From: Heliocidaris tuberculata
Lineage: Eukaryota > Echinodermata > Echinoidea > Camarodonta > Echinometridae
Reading direction: 5' to 3'
DNA length: 64,000 nucleotides
Assembly (NCBI GenBank): GCA_025618425.1
Contig: CM046836.1
Location: 22,859,981 to 22,923,980 of the forward strand
Below the pieces are notes generated by a model. It saw only the letters and a program-made list of their open reading frames with translations, was not told the DNA's origin and did not search any database. The position numbers were made by a program, and so were the translations under genes. Below, in pieces: positions 11,413 through 22,904 of this stretch (positions within the stretch are counted from its first letter, which is position 1; every line of letters begins with the position of its first letter).

Positions 11413-11758
11413 GTATAACCAGTCCAACTATAGTTGTTCAATAGGATTCATGCCGGTGCGAACATTATCAAAAGACCCAACGTTCGCGTTGGAACGCGTT
11501 GGAAGTTGCCTCACAGACGTTCTATGTATTCACTCATTTATCTGCATGCATGGTTGTGTTGTTCCTACGCTGAGAAAATAAATATGATATTTCTCGCACG
11601 TCAGGAAAATGACTCCTTGTGTAATGGTCATTTGGGCAGTAACATATGTTTTTTAAAATTTAGTTTCTCCTCATTCTCTTGCCTTAAAGAATACAGATAG
11701 TAACCTGCTTGAATCATACTTCCTGGCGGCAGTGCAGGCCTATACACTTAATTTGACC

Positions 11759-11972
11759 ATGGCAGCAGGACATGGACTACCGCCAGCCGGAGCTTCCCCC
11801 GATCTTTATACAGCAAAAGAACTCTCGTCATCGTCATCGTCGTCGTCTCCGTCAGCGAAGACGTCGGGAAAATGTCCGCAAACTCATTTCTTGCTGTGTG
11901 CACTCACTGTAGCCCAAGTTGGACTGCTGTCGCTGTTTCTCTTGTGGACTTTAAAAACATGTTTTACTCGAT
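11759..11972 (+). CDS. Transferase-like gene, coding exon 1 (tail and membrane anchor)
   Basis: 214 nt, 71 codons plus one base. It ends ACTCGAT before the donor GTAAGTGG. It holds an eight-serine run (residues 23-30) and the anchor HFLLCALTVAQVGLLSLFLL. Confidence 0.85.
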
Positions 11973-13525
11973 GTAAGTGGAAGTCTTTTTTTTTTTTGCA
12001 GTATATGAGATATTTTCGAGACAGATGTAACATTGACGAAAAACTATGCCCCCCAAATAGACATAAAAGGAACTAGTAAACATCCTAATCTGCAAATTAA
12101 GATATTACGTCAAATCTACTATTTAAGTTTATAGTCTGTAGGTGCAGTTACGTAGCCCTTTGTGTTTCATAAATGTTCGTCAATGATTATGATCAAGAAG
12201 GAGAAAAAGATCATGATCATATCATGATCATAACATGATGTAAGGGAATGGACTATATTGAACAAGTACCATGAATACTGAATCAATAAATCTTTAGAAT
12301 CATTATCCATATCATCATCTTCATCATTATCGTCATGATCATGATGATCATCACCATCATCAGTGATCAATGTCATCATTATCATCATCATTTTCATCAT
12401 TATCATATAATCATAACCGTCATTAAATTCATCAAAAAATTACTCGTAATCATCATCATTATTTACATCATCATCAGCGTAATCATCATCAAAATCATCA
12501 ATAAAATACCCATTTTATTCGTCATCATCATCATCATCATCATTATCATCTTCAATATAAGTTAATCTGATTTCTTGTATTTACTTACCTTCATTTCAGA
12601 TCAGCGCGTCTTCATCGTGTATCCTATCGATACTCGCTACCAATCAGAAAATGCTTCTAAACAACATAACATCACTCATTATCATCTCCATGGCAACCAA
12701 AGCAACATTATGGCTCATCTTCTCGAAGACTTTCCCCCTGATAGAAAATCTATTTTTAACAACGAAAGTGAACAGATTTCCTACTTTCCAAACTCTAACC
12801 GTAATTTTAGTATAGTCGGGATTACGAGGTCTGAAGTACTACCCTTCACATTAAACTGGTTAGAGAGTTTGAAGAGATTGAACTTAGATTATGACGTCAC
12901 ATTAATCGTAGAAGACCAACCTGCCTTTGAAATGCTGTCGAGAAGGAAGAATAATTCGAGAAAATTCGACAAGACGCGGTTAAAAGCAAGCCGGGGGCAA
13001 AACGGGACGGGTTTGTCGCAATCTGATTGTTACGTCATGATGGACATTCTCGGTTCGGGCAGAGACGTGCTGCACACTGCAACCGATTCGGTTTGGCTAC
13101 AAGATGCCATGCTTCAAATATGGCAGAAATATAACCAGTGTGATCTATGGATTCGAAGTGGGGAGAATCCAACTCAGGGTTTCGTGTTTCTGAAATCGTC
13201 AACAAAGATGGTCTCCTTCTTGAAAGCTGTGGAAAAGAAAATGACAAGAAAGTCGAAAACGTCCCGAACTTCACCATATGGCAATGACGCCCTAACATGG
13301 GCCCTGAGGACTGGGCTGCGCCACTTCTCGCGTACGTTCGATGTACATCTCTGCCACTTGGGAGAAACTCAGTTCCCTTCAGAAAAGCGTGTATTTGAGG
13401 AGGAGGGGTGGTACGCAGTTCATAAGGGGGAAATCTTCGTGGTGCAAACAGGGGCAATAGAAGATTTTGAACGAAAGCGAGATGTATTATTCAAGAAACA
13501 TATGTGGTACCTGGGAAGAAACTAA
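11759..13525 (+). CDS. Golgi-type nucleotide-diphospho-sugar transferase-like protein (PF03407-like), two exons
   Basis: Coding exons are 11759-11972 and 12600-13525 (stop 13523-13525), joined by a GT-AG intron at phase 1, giving 379 aa. The ATG lies in a strong Kozak context (GACCATGG). Residues 1-42 are a Ser-rich cytosolic tail, about 44-64 a single hydrophobic anchor, and the rest lumenal with about seven N-glycosylation sequons. This is the layout of a type II Golgi enzyme. Residues about 140-330 resemble the PF03407 nucleotide-diphospho-sugar transferase fold: NFSIVGITRSEVLPFTLNWLESL, TDSVWLQDA (the region of the DxD metal-binding motif), CDLWIRSGENPTQGFVFLKSS, and YGNDALTWAL. At the DxD position the sequence reads A-T-D, so the first Asp is absent. 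That may mean altered or lost catalysis. Donor sugar and acceptor cannot be inferred. The gene sits alone between repeats. Family assignment is moderate; the gene model is strong. Confidence 0.82.
12190..12560. repeat. (ATC)n-rich trinucleotide array inside the transferase intron
   Basis: Imperfect CAT/ATC repeats cover most of the 627-bp intron, with GATCATGATC-type palindromes at 12203-12235 and 12333-12352. Poly-Ile/His/Asp/Met reading frames here are artefacts. Confidence 0.9.
12600..13525 (+). CDS. Transferase-like gene, coding exon 2 (stem and catalytic domain)
   Basis: The acceptor is TTACCTTCATTTCAG. The first two bases complete a Tyr codon, and QRVFIVYPIDTRYQ follows. The exon is open to the stop and carries the whole lumenal domain. 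Confidence 0.88.
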
Positions 13526-14090
13526 AAAGCAAATCTAGCCACCGAAATTAAAAGCACTAAGCTTGTGCCATCCTGCGCTTACATAATGGAGGGTTCTGAG
13601 AACTTTCCATTCTCGAAAGATATTTCATAGATTGATATTTCATAGATTATATTTCATTTCATCTCCATTTTTCAAAGTAACAATCGTACAATTTAATTTA
13701 AAATTACTGTAAGATTATCTGACTCCCATATATTACACTGCAGACTGTTTTCATTCTTAAGTGAAATCTATCAGTCATCATGGTCATGCCCGTAGAAGCC
13801 TAGCTTATAGATACCGTCATAAAATGTTTCTATCTAAATCTGTCTAATTCCAAGGAGAAATTTAAAAAAGTGTCTCTGTTTGTTCTTTTGCTCCCCCCCC
13901 CTTTTTAAAATCACTTTGACTTGAATGGACGTTGAATATATTGAATATGTTTCATTATGTTTCATATACCGTTCGAAGAAATCACTTAAAGAAATTATCT
14001 GTAATAATTTTGTTTAATTATCACTTTTCATTCTTCATTTATCACTTTCATTCTATGCTTGAACTTTATTCTGCATGTTTCACAATTTTT
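13526..14090. other. 3' flank of the transferase gene
   Basis: Probably contains the 3' UTR, but no clear AATAAA signal was seen close to the stop codon. C run at 13892-13901. No other feature seen. Confidence 0.35.
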
Positions 14091-14097
14091 CGTGAGT

Positions 14098-14345
14098 ATG
14101 GTTATTCGGGGTCCGCTCGCTATAAGGACTGCTATTCATAGAAAACCTCTATTCATTTAACACGAATTATGAAAAGCGGTCCTTATGAATAATTATGAAT
14201 ATTGGTCATTATGAATGGAAGTCCTTATGAATAGCGCGGTAATTTGTCTATGGTTTGCTCTCTTTTTAAAAAGAACGCTATTCATTTAGTCACGCGTTAT
14301 GGATAGCGGTCCTTATGAATAGCGGTCCTAATGACTAGCGAGGTT
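14098..14345. repeat. Repeat built from GAATAGCGGTCCTTAT-like units
   Basis: TATGAATAGCGGTCC or close variants recur at about 14172, 14195, 14218, 14289 and 14310. They also occur inverted at the left edge (GGACTGCTATTCATA). This is a palindromic/tandem composite, probably a decayed MITE. Confidence 0.6.
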
Positions 14346-14559
14346 ACCCCGGTTCTTCGATACCATTTGAACGTTATCATTCCTATCTTGTATAAATACC
14401 ATGAATATAATTCGTCGGTTTTCCATTGCAGTTTATACTGTTATCTCTATTGATGTAAGCACATAGAAATTGATAAATTCATGTTTCCCTTTTTGCCTGA
14501 AATCGGAACTGAAAACAGATGAATCAGCAGGTAATACATAAGATTTGATTATTAACTAT

Positions 14560-14905
14560 ATCAGACATCTGAGCAATGCAATTTTTATATTTTATTGCCT
14601 GGCTTTGATAAGCCAACATAATTGCGGGCCGATAAATTGTTTATTGCCCGGCTTCGAATTTCAGTGGGATTTTGCGTGTTAAATAGCGGGCCATAAACTA
14701 TTTTTTACTATATTTTCGAGTTTGCTCTAGATGTCTGATTCTGTTGATAATAATGATATGGACTGGTTACTTTAGGGGGTTACAACATTAATTACCCTCA
14801 CTAGAATCGTATTACCCTCGTCTTCGACCCGGGCAATAAAATTCTAGTTCAGGCAATAAATGTTGTATCCCCCTCAGGGCCAGTCCATATTATGTTATTA
14901 TCCTA
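14560..14905. repeat. Two nested palindromic elements
   Basis: ATATGGACTGG at 14757-14767 pairs with CCAGTCCATAT at 14880-14890 around a G/C-rich core, where GGGGGTTACAACATT pairs with AATGTTGTATCCCCC. Outside this, ATCAGACATCTG-like arms at 14560 and 14723 also face each other. Confidence 0.6.
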
Positions 14906-15107
14906 TGTATATATTGTATATATAACGCTACATCGGAAATTAGAGTTGATAGGTTTTGCGACACTATTGCTAATGATCCTTCCAAAAAATATGTAAATAT
15001 TGAAAACATGACATGCTTACACATTTTATCAAACGCATCAGATCTTTAGATTATAATTTTTCTATTTTCTCTATTTGTTTTTACCTTCTTTACCAAATCT
15101 CATTAAT

Positions 15108-15555
15108 TTAACCCTTTTAGGACAGGAGTTATTTCAGGGCTAAATTGATCACATTTTGTTCTTCAAATTGGCAACAATAATATTTTCTTTTAGTGCTACA
15201 TGGTTCTAATAAGGTGTAATGTCTTTGAAAATATATATGGTTAGGAATCTTGTCAAAAAGTTGAAAAAATTGCCAATGTTGATGGAAAAAAACAATGATT
15301 TTGAACCTTTCTATCTCTTGCCAATTTAAGGATTTTAAAGCTTAATCTTGTCTTTAAAAATTCCTGACATCAAACCACTGAACTCTATGACATAGAGTTC
15401 AGTGCATCAAACGCAGTATGGTCGTGCAACAAAAATGGACATAGTGTGTGCAGAAACTATTGCTCTTTCCACTCATGCATATGATATATTTTTTTAGAGC
15501 TCTGAATCAAAAGTTATTGAGCCAAACCACAGAATGTAGTCAATTGTCTTGAAAG
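15108..15555 (+). mobile_element. TTAA-flanked MITE, family A (TTAACCCTTT), copy 1
   Basis: Starts with TTAACCCTTT and the phrase GACAGGAGTTATTTCAGGG. It ends TTGTCTTGAAAG without the final GGGTTAA, so the right terminus is damaged. It shares its body with copies at 18014, 35257 and 62177. No ORF. The TTAA target preference is characteristic of piggyBac-type transposition, so mobilisation in trans is inferred. Confidence 0.8.
15360..15410. repeat. Short hairpin inside MITE family A
   Basis: CACTGAACTCTATGACATAGAGTTCAGTG: a 13-bp perfect stem closing on a short loop at about 15375-15405. It is absent from the other copies of the family, so it is probably a small secondary insertion or duplication. 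Confidence 0.6.
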
Positions 15556-15912
15556 TCACCCCCACCCCCTCCCATCACAATGTTGGCACTCAGTCCTTGC
15601 TTCACCCGCAGTAAGATATATTGTGAGAAAATGTATATTATCATTCCATGGTGACAACATATTTTCTATTTTCATACTACTGATTTTTTAGGTATATTTT
15701 TGGTTGCAATTAATATTATTTTTCACCGTCTTTACGCACTTTTGATACTGTTATCTGTTATATTGAATTATCAGTCATGAAAATTAATTTTGTTTCATGT
15801 ATAACTTGTATAAACTATCAATGCTTGTTATTTCCTATGAATGTAAAGTGTTAATAATTCAACTTGAAAAGTGTTGCAACGCATGATTTTTTTGACAAAA
15901 AACATTTTGAAT

Positions 15913-16192
15913 AGACCTGTTCACAATTATATTCGAATCTTATGCTTACTTTTAAAACAAAGGTTGTTCTTGACAACATGAAAGCTTGTCAGAGGCTTGT
16001 CAGACATAGCAACAAGTAACCTGAAAGCTTGTCAGAGGATTGTCATGGGCATGTCAAACATAGCAATAAGTAATGCAAACTGGATTCCAAGTATTGTAGT
16101 TCATTCATTAATAACAGGTTAATGAAATACCTCGTTACTAGGTCCCCAGGAAAGAAACATCCATAGATTTGAATAACTTTGTGAACAGGTCT
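15913..16192 (-). mobile_element. TIR element GACCTGTTCACAA, copy 1
   Basis: Inverted termini AGACCTGTTCACAA and TTGTGAACAGGTCT. The body is homologous, in opposite orientation, to 33970-34182. An internal duplication (GAAAGCTTGTCAGAGG twice) makes this copy longer. No coding capacity. Confidence 0.75.
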
Positions 16193-16218
16193 GTTGAGTT
16201 GAATTGAATTGATTATGT

Positions 16219-16752
16219 GCCCGGGGGGGGGGGCACTCACGTATATTGGTGGTACGGGGACGTGCCGCTTTGATGACCCCCTTTTTCAGGCCCCGATTTC
16301 CGTTCTCTAGATACTCAGTTCCGCTCAGGAGCCGCTCAGCCCCGCTCTGAAGACCCCCGTTATGAAACATATCCGTTCGCATGCGGCCGGGAGCGTGGCG
16401 GAGGCAGTGGTCGCTCGACCTGGTCTCGCGCCCTAGGCCCTTTCGTCGCGCGAGCCTTGAAAACTGCTCCAGCTAGCTAGCTATACTAGCGCTACACGGC
16501 GCGGGCGCGGCCCCCGGCGCGGCCCCCGGCGCTTCCCGTCCCGAGATCCTGCGATAGCGAAGGTGTACCGCCGATAAAGCGACGGTTAGTTTTGTAGTTC
16601 CCTAGACCCTGTTTTTCACTCTGCCCAATAGATCATAGTTCCCAAGACCCCGTATTTTACACCTTGAAGTCAGTTCCTTAGACCCCCTTTTCGGGGATTC
16701 GTGAGGCACACCCCCGTCAAAATATAATTCGAGTGCCCCCCCCCCCCCCGGG
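16219..16752. repeat. GC-rich inverted-end element with tandem CCTAGACCC units
   Basis: It begins GTGCCCGGGGGG and ends CCCCCCGGGATTATGTG, so the ends are inverted. The core is strongly GC-rich (16380-16580). At 16590-16695 an AGTTCCCTAGACCC unit is repeated about three times at 45-50 bp spacing. A related left end recurs at 63075-63165 (GTGCCGCTTTGACGACCCCC). Confidence 0.65.
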
Positions 16753-17016
16753 ATTATGTGATGTGAAATATAAAGTAAAGTAAACTAAAACTGGAACAAT
16801 GCATATGATCATACAAAATACAAATTCATATTATGAAAGCATTTGATACAAAGGATCCTACTATTGGCATAATCTGGCACGCTTTAACCTCGGGAAATAA
16901 AGCCTCAATGCTTTAAAGTTGATAACAACAAACGAAGCGTTGAAAAGGCATTAATATAAAGTATGATACAGAAGTGCGTGGGTATGGGTGGATGTATGTG
17001 TATGTGTGTGAGAGAG

Positions 17017-17021
17017 AAGGG

Positions 17022-17058
<37 letters not shown>

Positions 17059-17090
17059 TGAGAGAATTGATATTGATACACTTCTGTATC

Positions 17091-17156
<66 letters not shown>

Positions 17157-17160
17157 TTAC
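17017..17160. repeat. Compound microsatellite (AG)n, (AT)n, (AC)n
   Basis: (AG)n at 17028-17056, (AT)n at 17091-17130, (AC)n at 17130-17156. The flank TTGATACACTTCTGTATC at 17066-17090 mirrors ATGATACAGAAGTG at 16963-16976. Confidence 0.95.
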
Positions 17161-18013
17161 CCCCACACGCACACACATGCCCACAAAGTACTAGTCAAAA
17201 TCATTCGAACACCTCCTAAAATGAACAAGTTTAATGTTCATCAATATCTAGTTTTTTATTCCCACAACTTCTGCTTGTTGCGTATTACCATATTATACAA
17301 TGTTATAAGAAAACCAAGATCTGTCATGATGTCCAGAATAAGCAATATTTCAGTCAAATTATCTTCCCTATCCCTCCCCGCCACAGAAAGCCATTTCAAC
17401 TCGGTAATTCTCTAGCAATGTGTCGATGTGTTTCCATCTTTTTCTTTTTTCTTCAAAGTTTAAAACCTGTTTCAGAATTTCTGAAGTTCATTAGAAAGTG
17501 CTTCTCTGCGAGGTATTTTATAAGTGAACATGTTGATGAAAAAAGTCCCATATTTGCTGGTTATATGTTCATGATCTTGACCTTGGCACTTTAGGGGTGA
17601 ACCTTCCAAAATTCTTTAAACTCCTGGTGCATCTGTTTTATGCGAGTTGTTCATCCATCATTTGGATGAGAGATTTTGATTATAGTATAGAATATCAGGC
17701 ATTGTGATCAGGTTTATGGTATACATTCTTGACCCTTAGTCCAATGCTTTTGACTTTTTTTTTTCCTGTTGCAGCACTATTCTGAGGTAAAAATAAATAA
17801 ATAAATTATGTAATCACGTCAATGCTGGACAGTGGCTGATTACATGCAAAGATGCCCTCGGATGCATATCAAGTTTAATATCCATACCTCCGTGCCACTC
17901 GGGAGAAACTCATCATATGCTGATGGTATATTACCCCTGACCAGGGCCGGACTAGGAGTGGTATTCGATTGGGAATTCTGATGTGAACGGCCCACTCAAC
18001 CTACAACCAGCCC
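17161..18013. other. Intergenic, nothing recognised
   Basis: No ORF, RNA gene or long repeat could be supported. The bases around 17940-18010 (GGCCGGACTAG) and 18470-18500 (AGTCCGGCCCC) are mirrored, so MITE copy 2 sits inside an older palindrome. Confidence 0.35.
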
Positions 18014-18431
18014 TTAACCCTTTCGAGACAATTTACCACAATTTGTGGTTTGGCTCAATAACTTTGGATTCACAGCTCTAAACAATATACCAGATGCATG
18101 AGTAGAAAGAGCAAAAAATTCCTGCTCACACTGTATCCATTTTTGTTGCATGACCATATTGCATTTGATGCCAGGAATTTTCAAAAGGAAAATAAGCTTT
18201 AAAATCATAAAATTGGCATCATATTGAGAGATTAAAAATCATTGTTTTTCATCGAAATTGGTAATTTTTTTCAACTTTTCGACAAAATTTCTAACCATGT
18301 ATATTGTTATCAAAGACATTGCACCTTATTAGAACCATGTAGAACTAAAAGAAAAATATGTTTGTTGCCAATTTGAAGAAGAAAATGTGATCAATTTAGC
18401 CCTGAAATAATTCCTGTCCTGAAAGGGTTAA
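18014..18431 (-). mobile_element. TTAA-flanked MITE, family A, copy 2
   Basis: Both ends are intact: TTAACCCTTTCGAG on the left and CTGAAAGGGTTAA on the right, 418 bp. Orientation is opposite to copy 1. It contains the family phrase GAGTAGAAAGAGCAAAAA. Confidence 0.88.
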
Positions 18432-19542
18432 ACCACATCGACGGGCCCTCAAGCCAAAATATCGAGCGGCTAGTGACTCCCCATGACCAGTCCGGCCCCT
18501 GTCGCAGACATGTTGATACCTCAGACATTTCTTAATTACCTCTGACTATTTACCTTTGACATGCCTACCTCTGACATCTTTACCTCTGACATTTTCACCT
18601 CTGTCAGGCATTTACCCTCAGTTAAGTGTACGGGCACAATTTCGCGATGGCCGGCTGACATCTTTGGCCCGAATATCAAATACGAGTTTCTGAATTTTCG
18701 CAAGCGAGCGAAGCAAAAATGTTGACACTTTTCTAATGAAAAATCTCCATTAAAAAAACATATTCTGGCACCTTCCTTCTCTAATATTAGGTAGTGGTTG
18801 CCCGGATATCGCCGCTTTCAAAATCCTCAGGGGGCTGTAGCTCCCCGCCCCCATGACTCTCAGTGATTTTATCTCAGTGATTTTATGCTACTAAATTGTG
18901 TTACATTTTGAAGCTTCTTATATAAAAAGTTTCGTCCATTTCTGGGGAATATTTTTTTCTCAAGAGAGAAAGACCTGTCAGTAATTATTATTTCGAGTAT
19001 TCTAGAGTATTCTAGAGTCGGTGTGTTATATACAGTTATTTTATATATCGTGTACTTTCATCAAGCCGTGACTATTCTTATTTGTTTTAAACAAACTTTG
19101 TAACAGGCATAATAGATACTAAAGTACACTGTAGTAACTATACTGACGCCTGGTGGACCTGAAATAGCCCCTGGCAGTGCCTGACTTAAATGATTTATTA
19201 ATAATTTTAATTAAAATGGTAAAGATGTATTTTGTTTACACAATCATAATAAGTCATGTAGTAGGCCTATTTGTATACAGAAAAGATGTTTGCATTACTG
19301 CAAAATCAGGAAATGGCGTTGAAGACTGAGAGGCATACTAAAGCTTTTCGTCTTGTATCAGGAGTTGGTCTAGTGTTACGTCTACGGGCAGCTTTTTGTA
19401 TTCGCCTACAAACTGACTGTGATCGGACATAGCCTACCCATTTTCGAATCTCAGTCACGTCTTTCGGATGGTGACGTTAAAGGTCGGTCCAAGACGTAAG
19501 TAATCATAATTTGATACACTTCTGTCAAAACTCAATTTCTCT

Positions 19543-19546
<4 letters not shown>
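18432..19546. other. Intergenic with a short CTCTGACAT array
   Basis: At 18520-18610 the unit TACCTCTGACAT is repeated about six times. The remainder shows no supported feature. Confidence 0.4.
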
Positions 19547-19586
<40 letters not shown>

Positions 19587-19620
19587 CACGCCCACGCACA
19601 CACCCACACACGCACACGTG
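19547..19620. repeat. (AC)n microsatellite
   Basis: Long CA repeat with occasional CG substitutions. Confidence 0.95.
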
Positions 19621-19795
19621 CACTCATGACTCATCAGAGTATACCGCAACAATGAACAGAAAGCCGAAATCGAACAACATATAAACCGAAAACTACAGGA
19701 ACAAAATGCGCGAACTAAACAGGTTTTGATTGGCTGCCTGAAAATAACGGGAAATTAGGCTTAATGTCAGCCGGTTTTGTAATAATGCATATCCA

Positions 19796-20310
19796 CTCCC
19801 CCCCCCCCCCCCCCCCCCCGGATCCATCAATTATCAAAGAGCCAGAGTAACGACAAAACATTTATGTATGGATGATGATAATGAAATGGTTTTACAAGTT
19901 ATTGTCGTTACCTTTCCTCTCTATAATGCTGAAATACGAGAACAGTTATCCTTTTTGTGATAATAAAGCATCCCCCCTTTTTGGGGGGGTTGAGTGTATT
20001 TTGTTAAAGAGCTTAATTATCTTCGGGCTTTTGAATAAGAATAACTATAAGCTAGAGTTTCTCCCTATACTGTATATTCGACTGCAGCTGACCCAAAGGG
20101 GCAAGGGCCTTTTTTGTTTTGAGGTTTTTTTTTTACCCCCCCCCCCCCCGAGTATTTGAAGTTCCGATATTCGGGCGACTACCACCACTTCACAGCCGAG
20201 CAGCAAGGTGCCCGAATATCCATATTCAGGTCATTTCTGTACATTTTCAACACAAAAATGTCAAAATTTGAGAAAGTTAATATTCGGACAAAAAGCCCCC
20301 CCCCCCCCCT
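19796..20310. other. Stretch with four C or G homopolymers
   Basis: C runs at 19798-19819, 20137-20149 and 20296-20309, and a G run at 19981-19988. ATATTCGGGCG and GCCCGAATATCC at 20168-20222 form a short inverted repeat. No gene. Confidence 0.5.
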
Positions 20311-20459
20311 CGCAACAATGTGCCAGTACGCCTATGTTTCTCGACAATTTTTCTATGAATTGAAAAATAGTTCCTTTTCCTGCAATAAAATGCCCCTTTC
20401 TAGTGAACAATTAAAGGCCATTATTGCTATGGAATCAGTACCCCTCCAAAGGTAAAATT

Positions 20460-22600
20460 TTCCTTTTAAATCTCATACACTGTATCATGTTACATGTATT
20501 TGTACTCCATTCGTGGCAAAAAAGAGGTCTTTAATACTTAGGTAGACCCTAATTTCTTTTATGCGTGCTTTGTTTCATGTCGTTATCTCCCTAACAGAAA
20601 ATTCCTGAACTAACCAAGTCAGAATCGCTTTTATAGACGATGCCAAATGGCCTTCCTATCTTGTCCATCGTCTAAATATATACCGAAGGGGGCAGAATAA
20701 TTCTTTCAAAGTGCCCTTAAAGCTGTTACCCATCGGGGTTATGAAGGGGGGGGGGATGGGTATAAATCAGGTTGAGGAAGGGGCACTTGAATACCTTAGG
20801 AGGGGCGTTTCCCATGGCGGGAGAGGGCCAATAATCAGCAGATCGTGCTTTAAATTGGCCAAGTATGGTTATTTTTTGAAAGAATAATCCGCCTAGTTGC
20901 CATGAGACCTGGCATCGAGTACATGAGCACAATTAGCAATCGGCCTATAATGTACATGTATAAGGAAATGCACATAAAAAGTGCACCTATTGGTCGGTGC
21001 AACTCCTAGTAAAGAGCATCCTATAAAATGACATTATGAAATAGAATGAAAAGCAAATTTAGGGGCCTGTCATATACAAGAACCCAATACACTTTTTAGA
21101 GTAGATGATTGCATGATGCACCAGTGACTGCAATCTGAAGAGTTTTTTTTCCCCCTTGCTCGCTTACAAACGCAACATTCAAGAATACTCTGCAAGTGTC
21201 AGATAATAACAATGATAATAAGATGTGAAATAAATCATGTAAATTATTGGTCAATCATCCATAGAACACATGATACTACTACATGACAATATCGAATACA
21301 TCACTGTTGTTGTCCATATTGGTTGCTCTTTACAGCAATTTATTACAAAAACCAAAAAATATCACAAATCCACAGACAAACAAAAAACATAATTGATTTC
21401 ATCAAACATGTTGTAATGACATAAACCGATATCACTGATTGTAGATCTGTGCAAAAATGAGAAAGGGACAGTCTGAATGCAAGTCCGAGGTGCTCAATAC
21501 ACATAGAAACATACCACAAAGAAATTCACAGAACAGTAATGTGGAGAAAAAATTGTGATCTATCTTATGAGTATTCATACATATATACTAGAAAATACAT
21601 GTACAATGTCTTTATTAATGAAATCCCTCTAGTGACCACAATACAAAATGCCAGTGTTCATTTTTTTTTTAATTCTAAAGATGGTACTTATATTTCTGTC
21701 TATGGTATCTGCCGAGTTCAAATGTCTATAAACTAATAAACTGGTCATAATTTTCAGTTACACTTTCGTTATCAGTTAATTATGGTCTCTCATAAGTTGC
21801 CTAACAAAGGAAATCGAGCACAATAGCATGGGTCTCTTAATTCTATAGATTGCTTAATAACGAGATTGAATAAATTGTGTTTCAATTTTTTGTTACGCAT
21901 ATCGCCCCCTGGCACTAAAAAAAACAATTTATTCCTTTGTACGTTCTGCTAGTATCCTGATTATACTTACAAAATGCAGTAAAACATGTCCATTTTGATA
22001 AGTGTTAATGTACACATGTTCAATGCAAGTGTGACTGGATGAAACCAAAATTCCTCATAATCTTAATATTACAGAAATCCTTGTCAGGTGAGTAAAATTA
22101 TGTTTCCTGAAACAGATTGAATTGTGACAACTGATTACATTACTGCACACAAACCTGATATTCAGGAAACCCTGGGGTAAAATGGGAGTAGGGTATAATT
22201 ATGTTTCCTGCAAAAGATCGATTTGTAACAAGTTACTTGATAAACACATAATCATATCAATTCTACCCGTTATAGAGCCTACAACTATGAACATTTTCCT
22301 AAATCTAAAGTTTTCTAGTGTGTCTAGAATATTTACATTCATGTAAAATAGCTCAAAGCAACTGAAAATGAATGGTATTTACATCGACTTTCCCCTTCAG
22401 TTGCTTTGTTGTGAAGATAATTTAATCATCTCCAACCAAACTGTACATTTTATGATCATAAAAAAAGAAGAAGAAAAAAAAAAGATTTAAAGGGTGCTAA
22501 TTACTGTCAACAACTTTAGAGAATTACACAAACAACACATACATCTCGATTGAGTGACAAAAACCAAAAAATGAAGCTAGTTTTAAAGAAGTATTATTAA
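20460..22600. other. Intergenic, nothing recognised
   Basis: AT-rich and unique-looking, with a G run at 20744-20755. No exon, RNA gene or mobile element could be supported. It lies downstream of UBC9 on the minus strand. Confidence 0.35.
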
Positions 22601-22784
22601 CACGATATAAAACTACTTTCGAAAAATCAACTGAAGGTAATTTCAATAGCCCTGTCTATCACCTTTAGAAATGTGCGAACATTACAATGGCGTATTTCGT
22701 AATCCGAACCCGTTTTCTATGGGCAGTACAATAGGCCTTTGAAATTGCCCTTGAGTTTATTTTTCGAAAGTAGTTTTTATCGTG
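22601..22784. repeat. Palindromic element
   Basis: CACGATATAAAACTACTTTCGAAAAAT on the left is mirrored by TTTTTCGAAAGTAGTTTTTATCGTG on the right. GGTAATTTCAA and TTGAAATTGCC pair further in. About 184 bp foldback with no ORF. Confidence 0.8.
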
Positions 22785-22904
22785 TTTATTCTGCCCCTGC
22801 TTAGAAAAGAGACTATGCCACATATAATAGAGAGAACGTTAAATATCTTACGGGAGAAAAGAGACGCCATACCTTATACGAGAGACAGAAACACAACACT
22901 TCAT

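Noticed and set aside
12167..12565. Met/Asp-rich and Ile/His-rich ORFs
   Set aside because: ATC repeat translations within the transferase intron.
16119..16382. 87-codon minus-strand ORF in the GC-rich element
   Set aside because: Crosses a G run and the boundary of two unrelated repeats.
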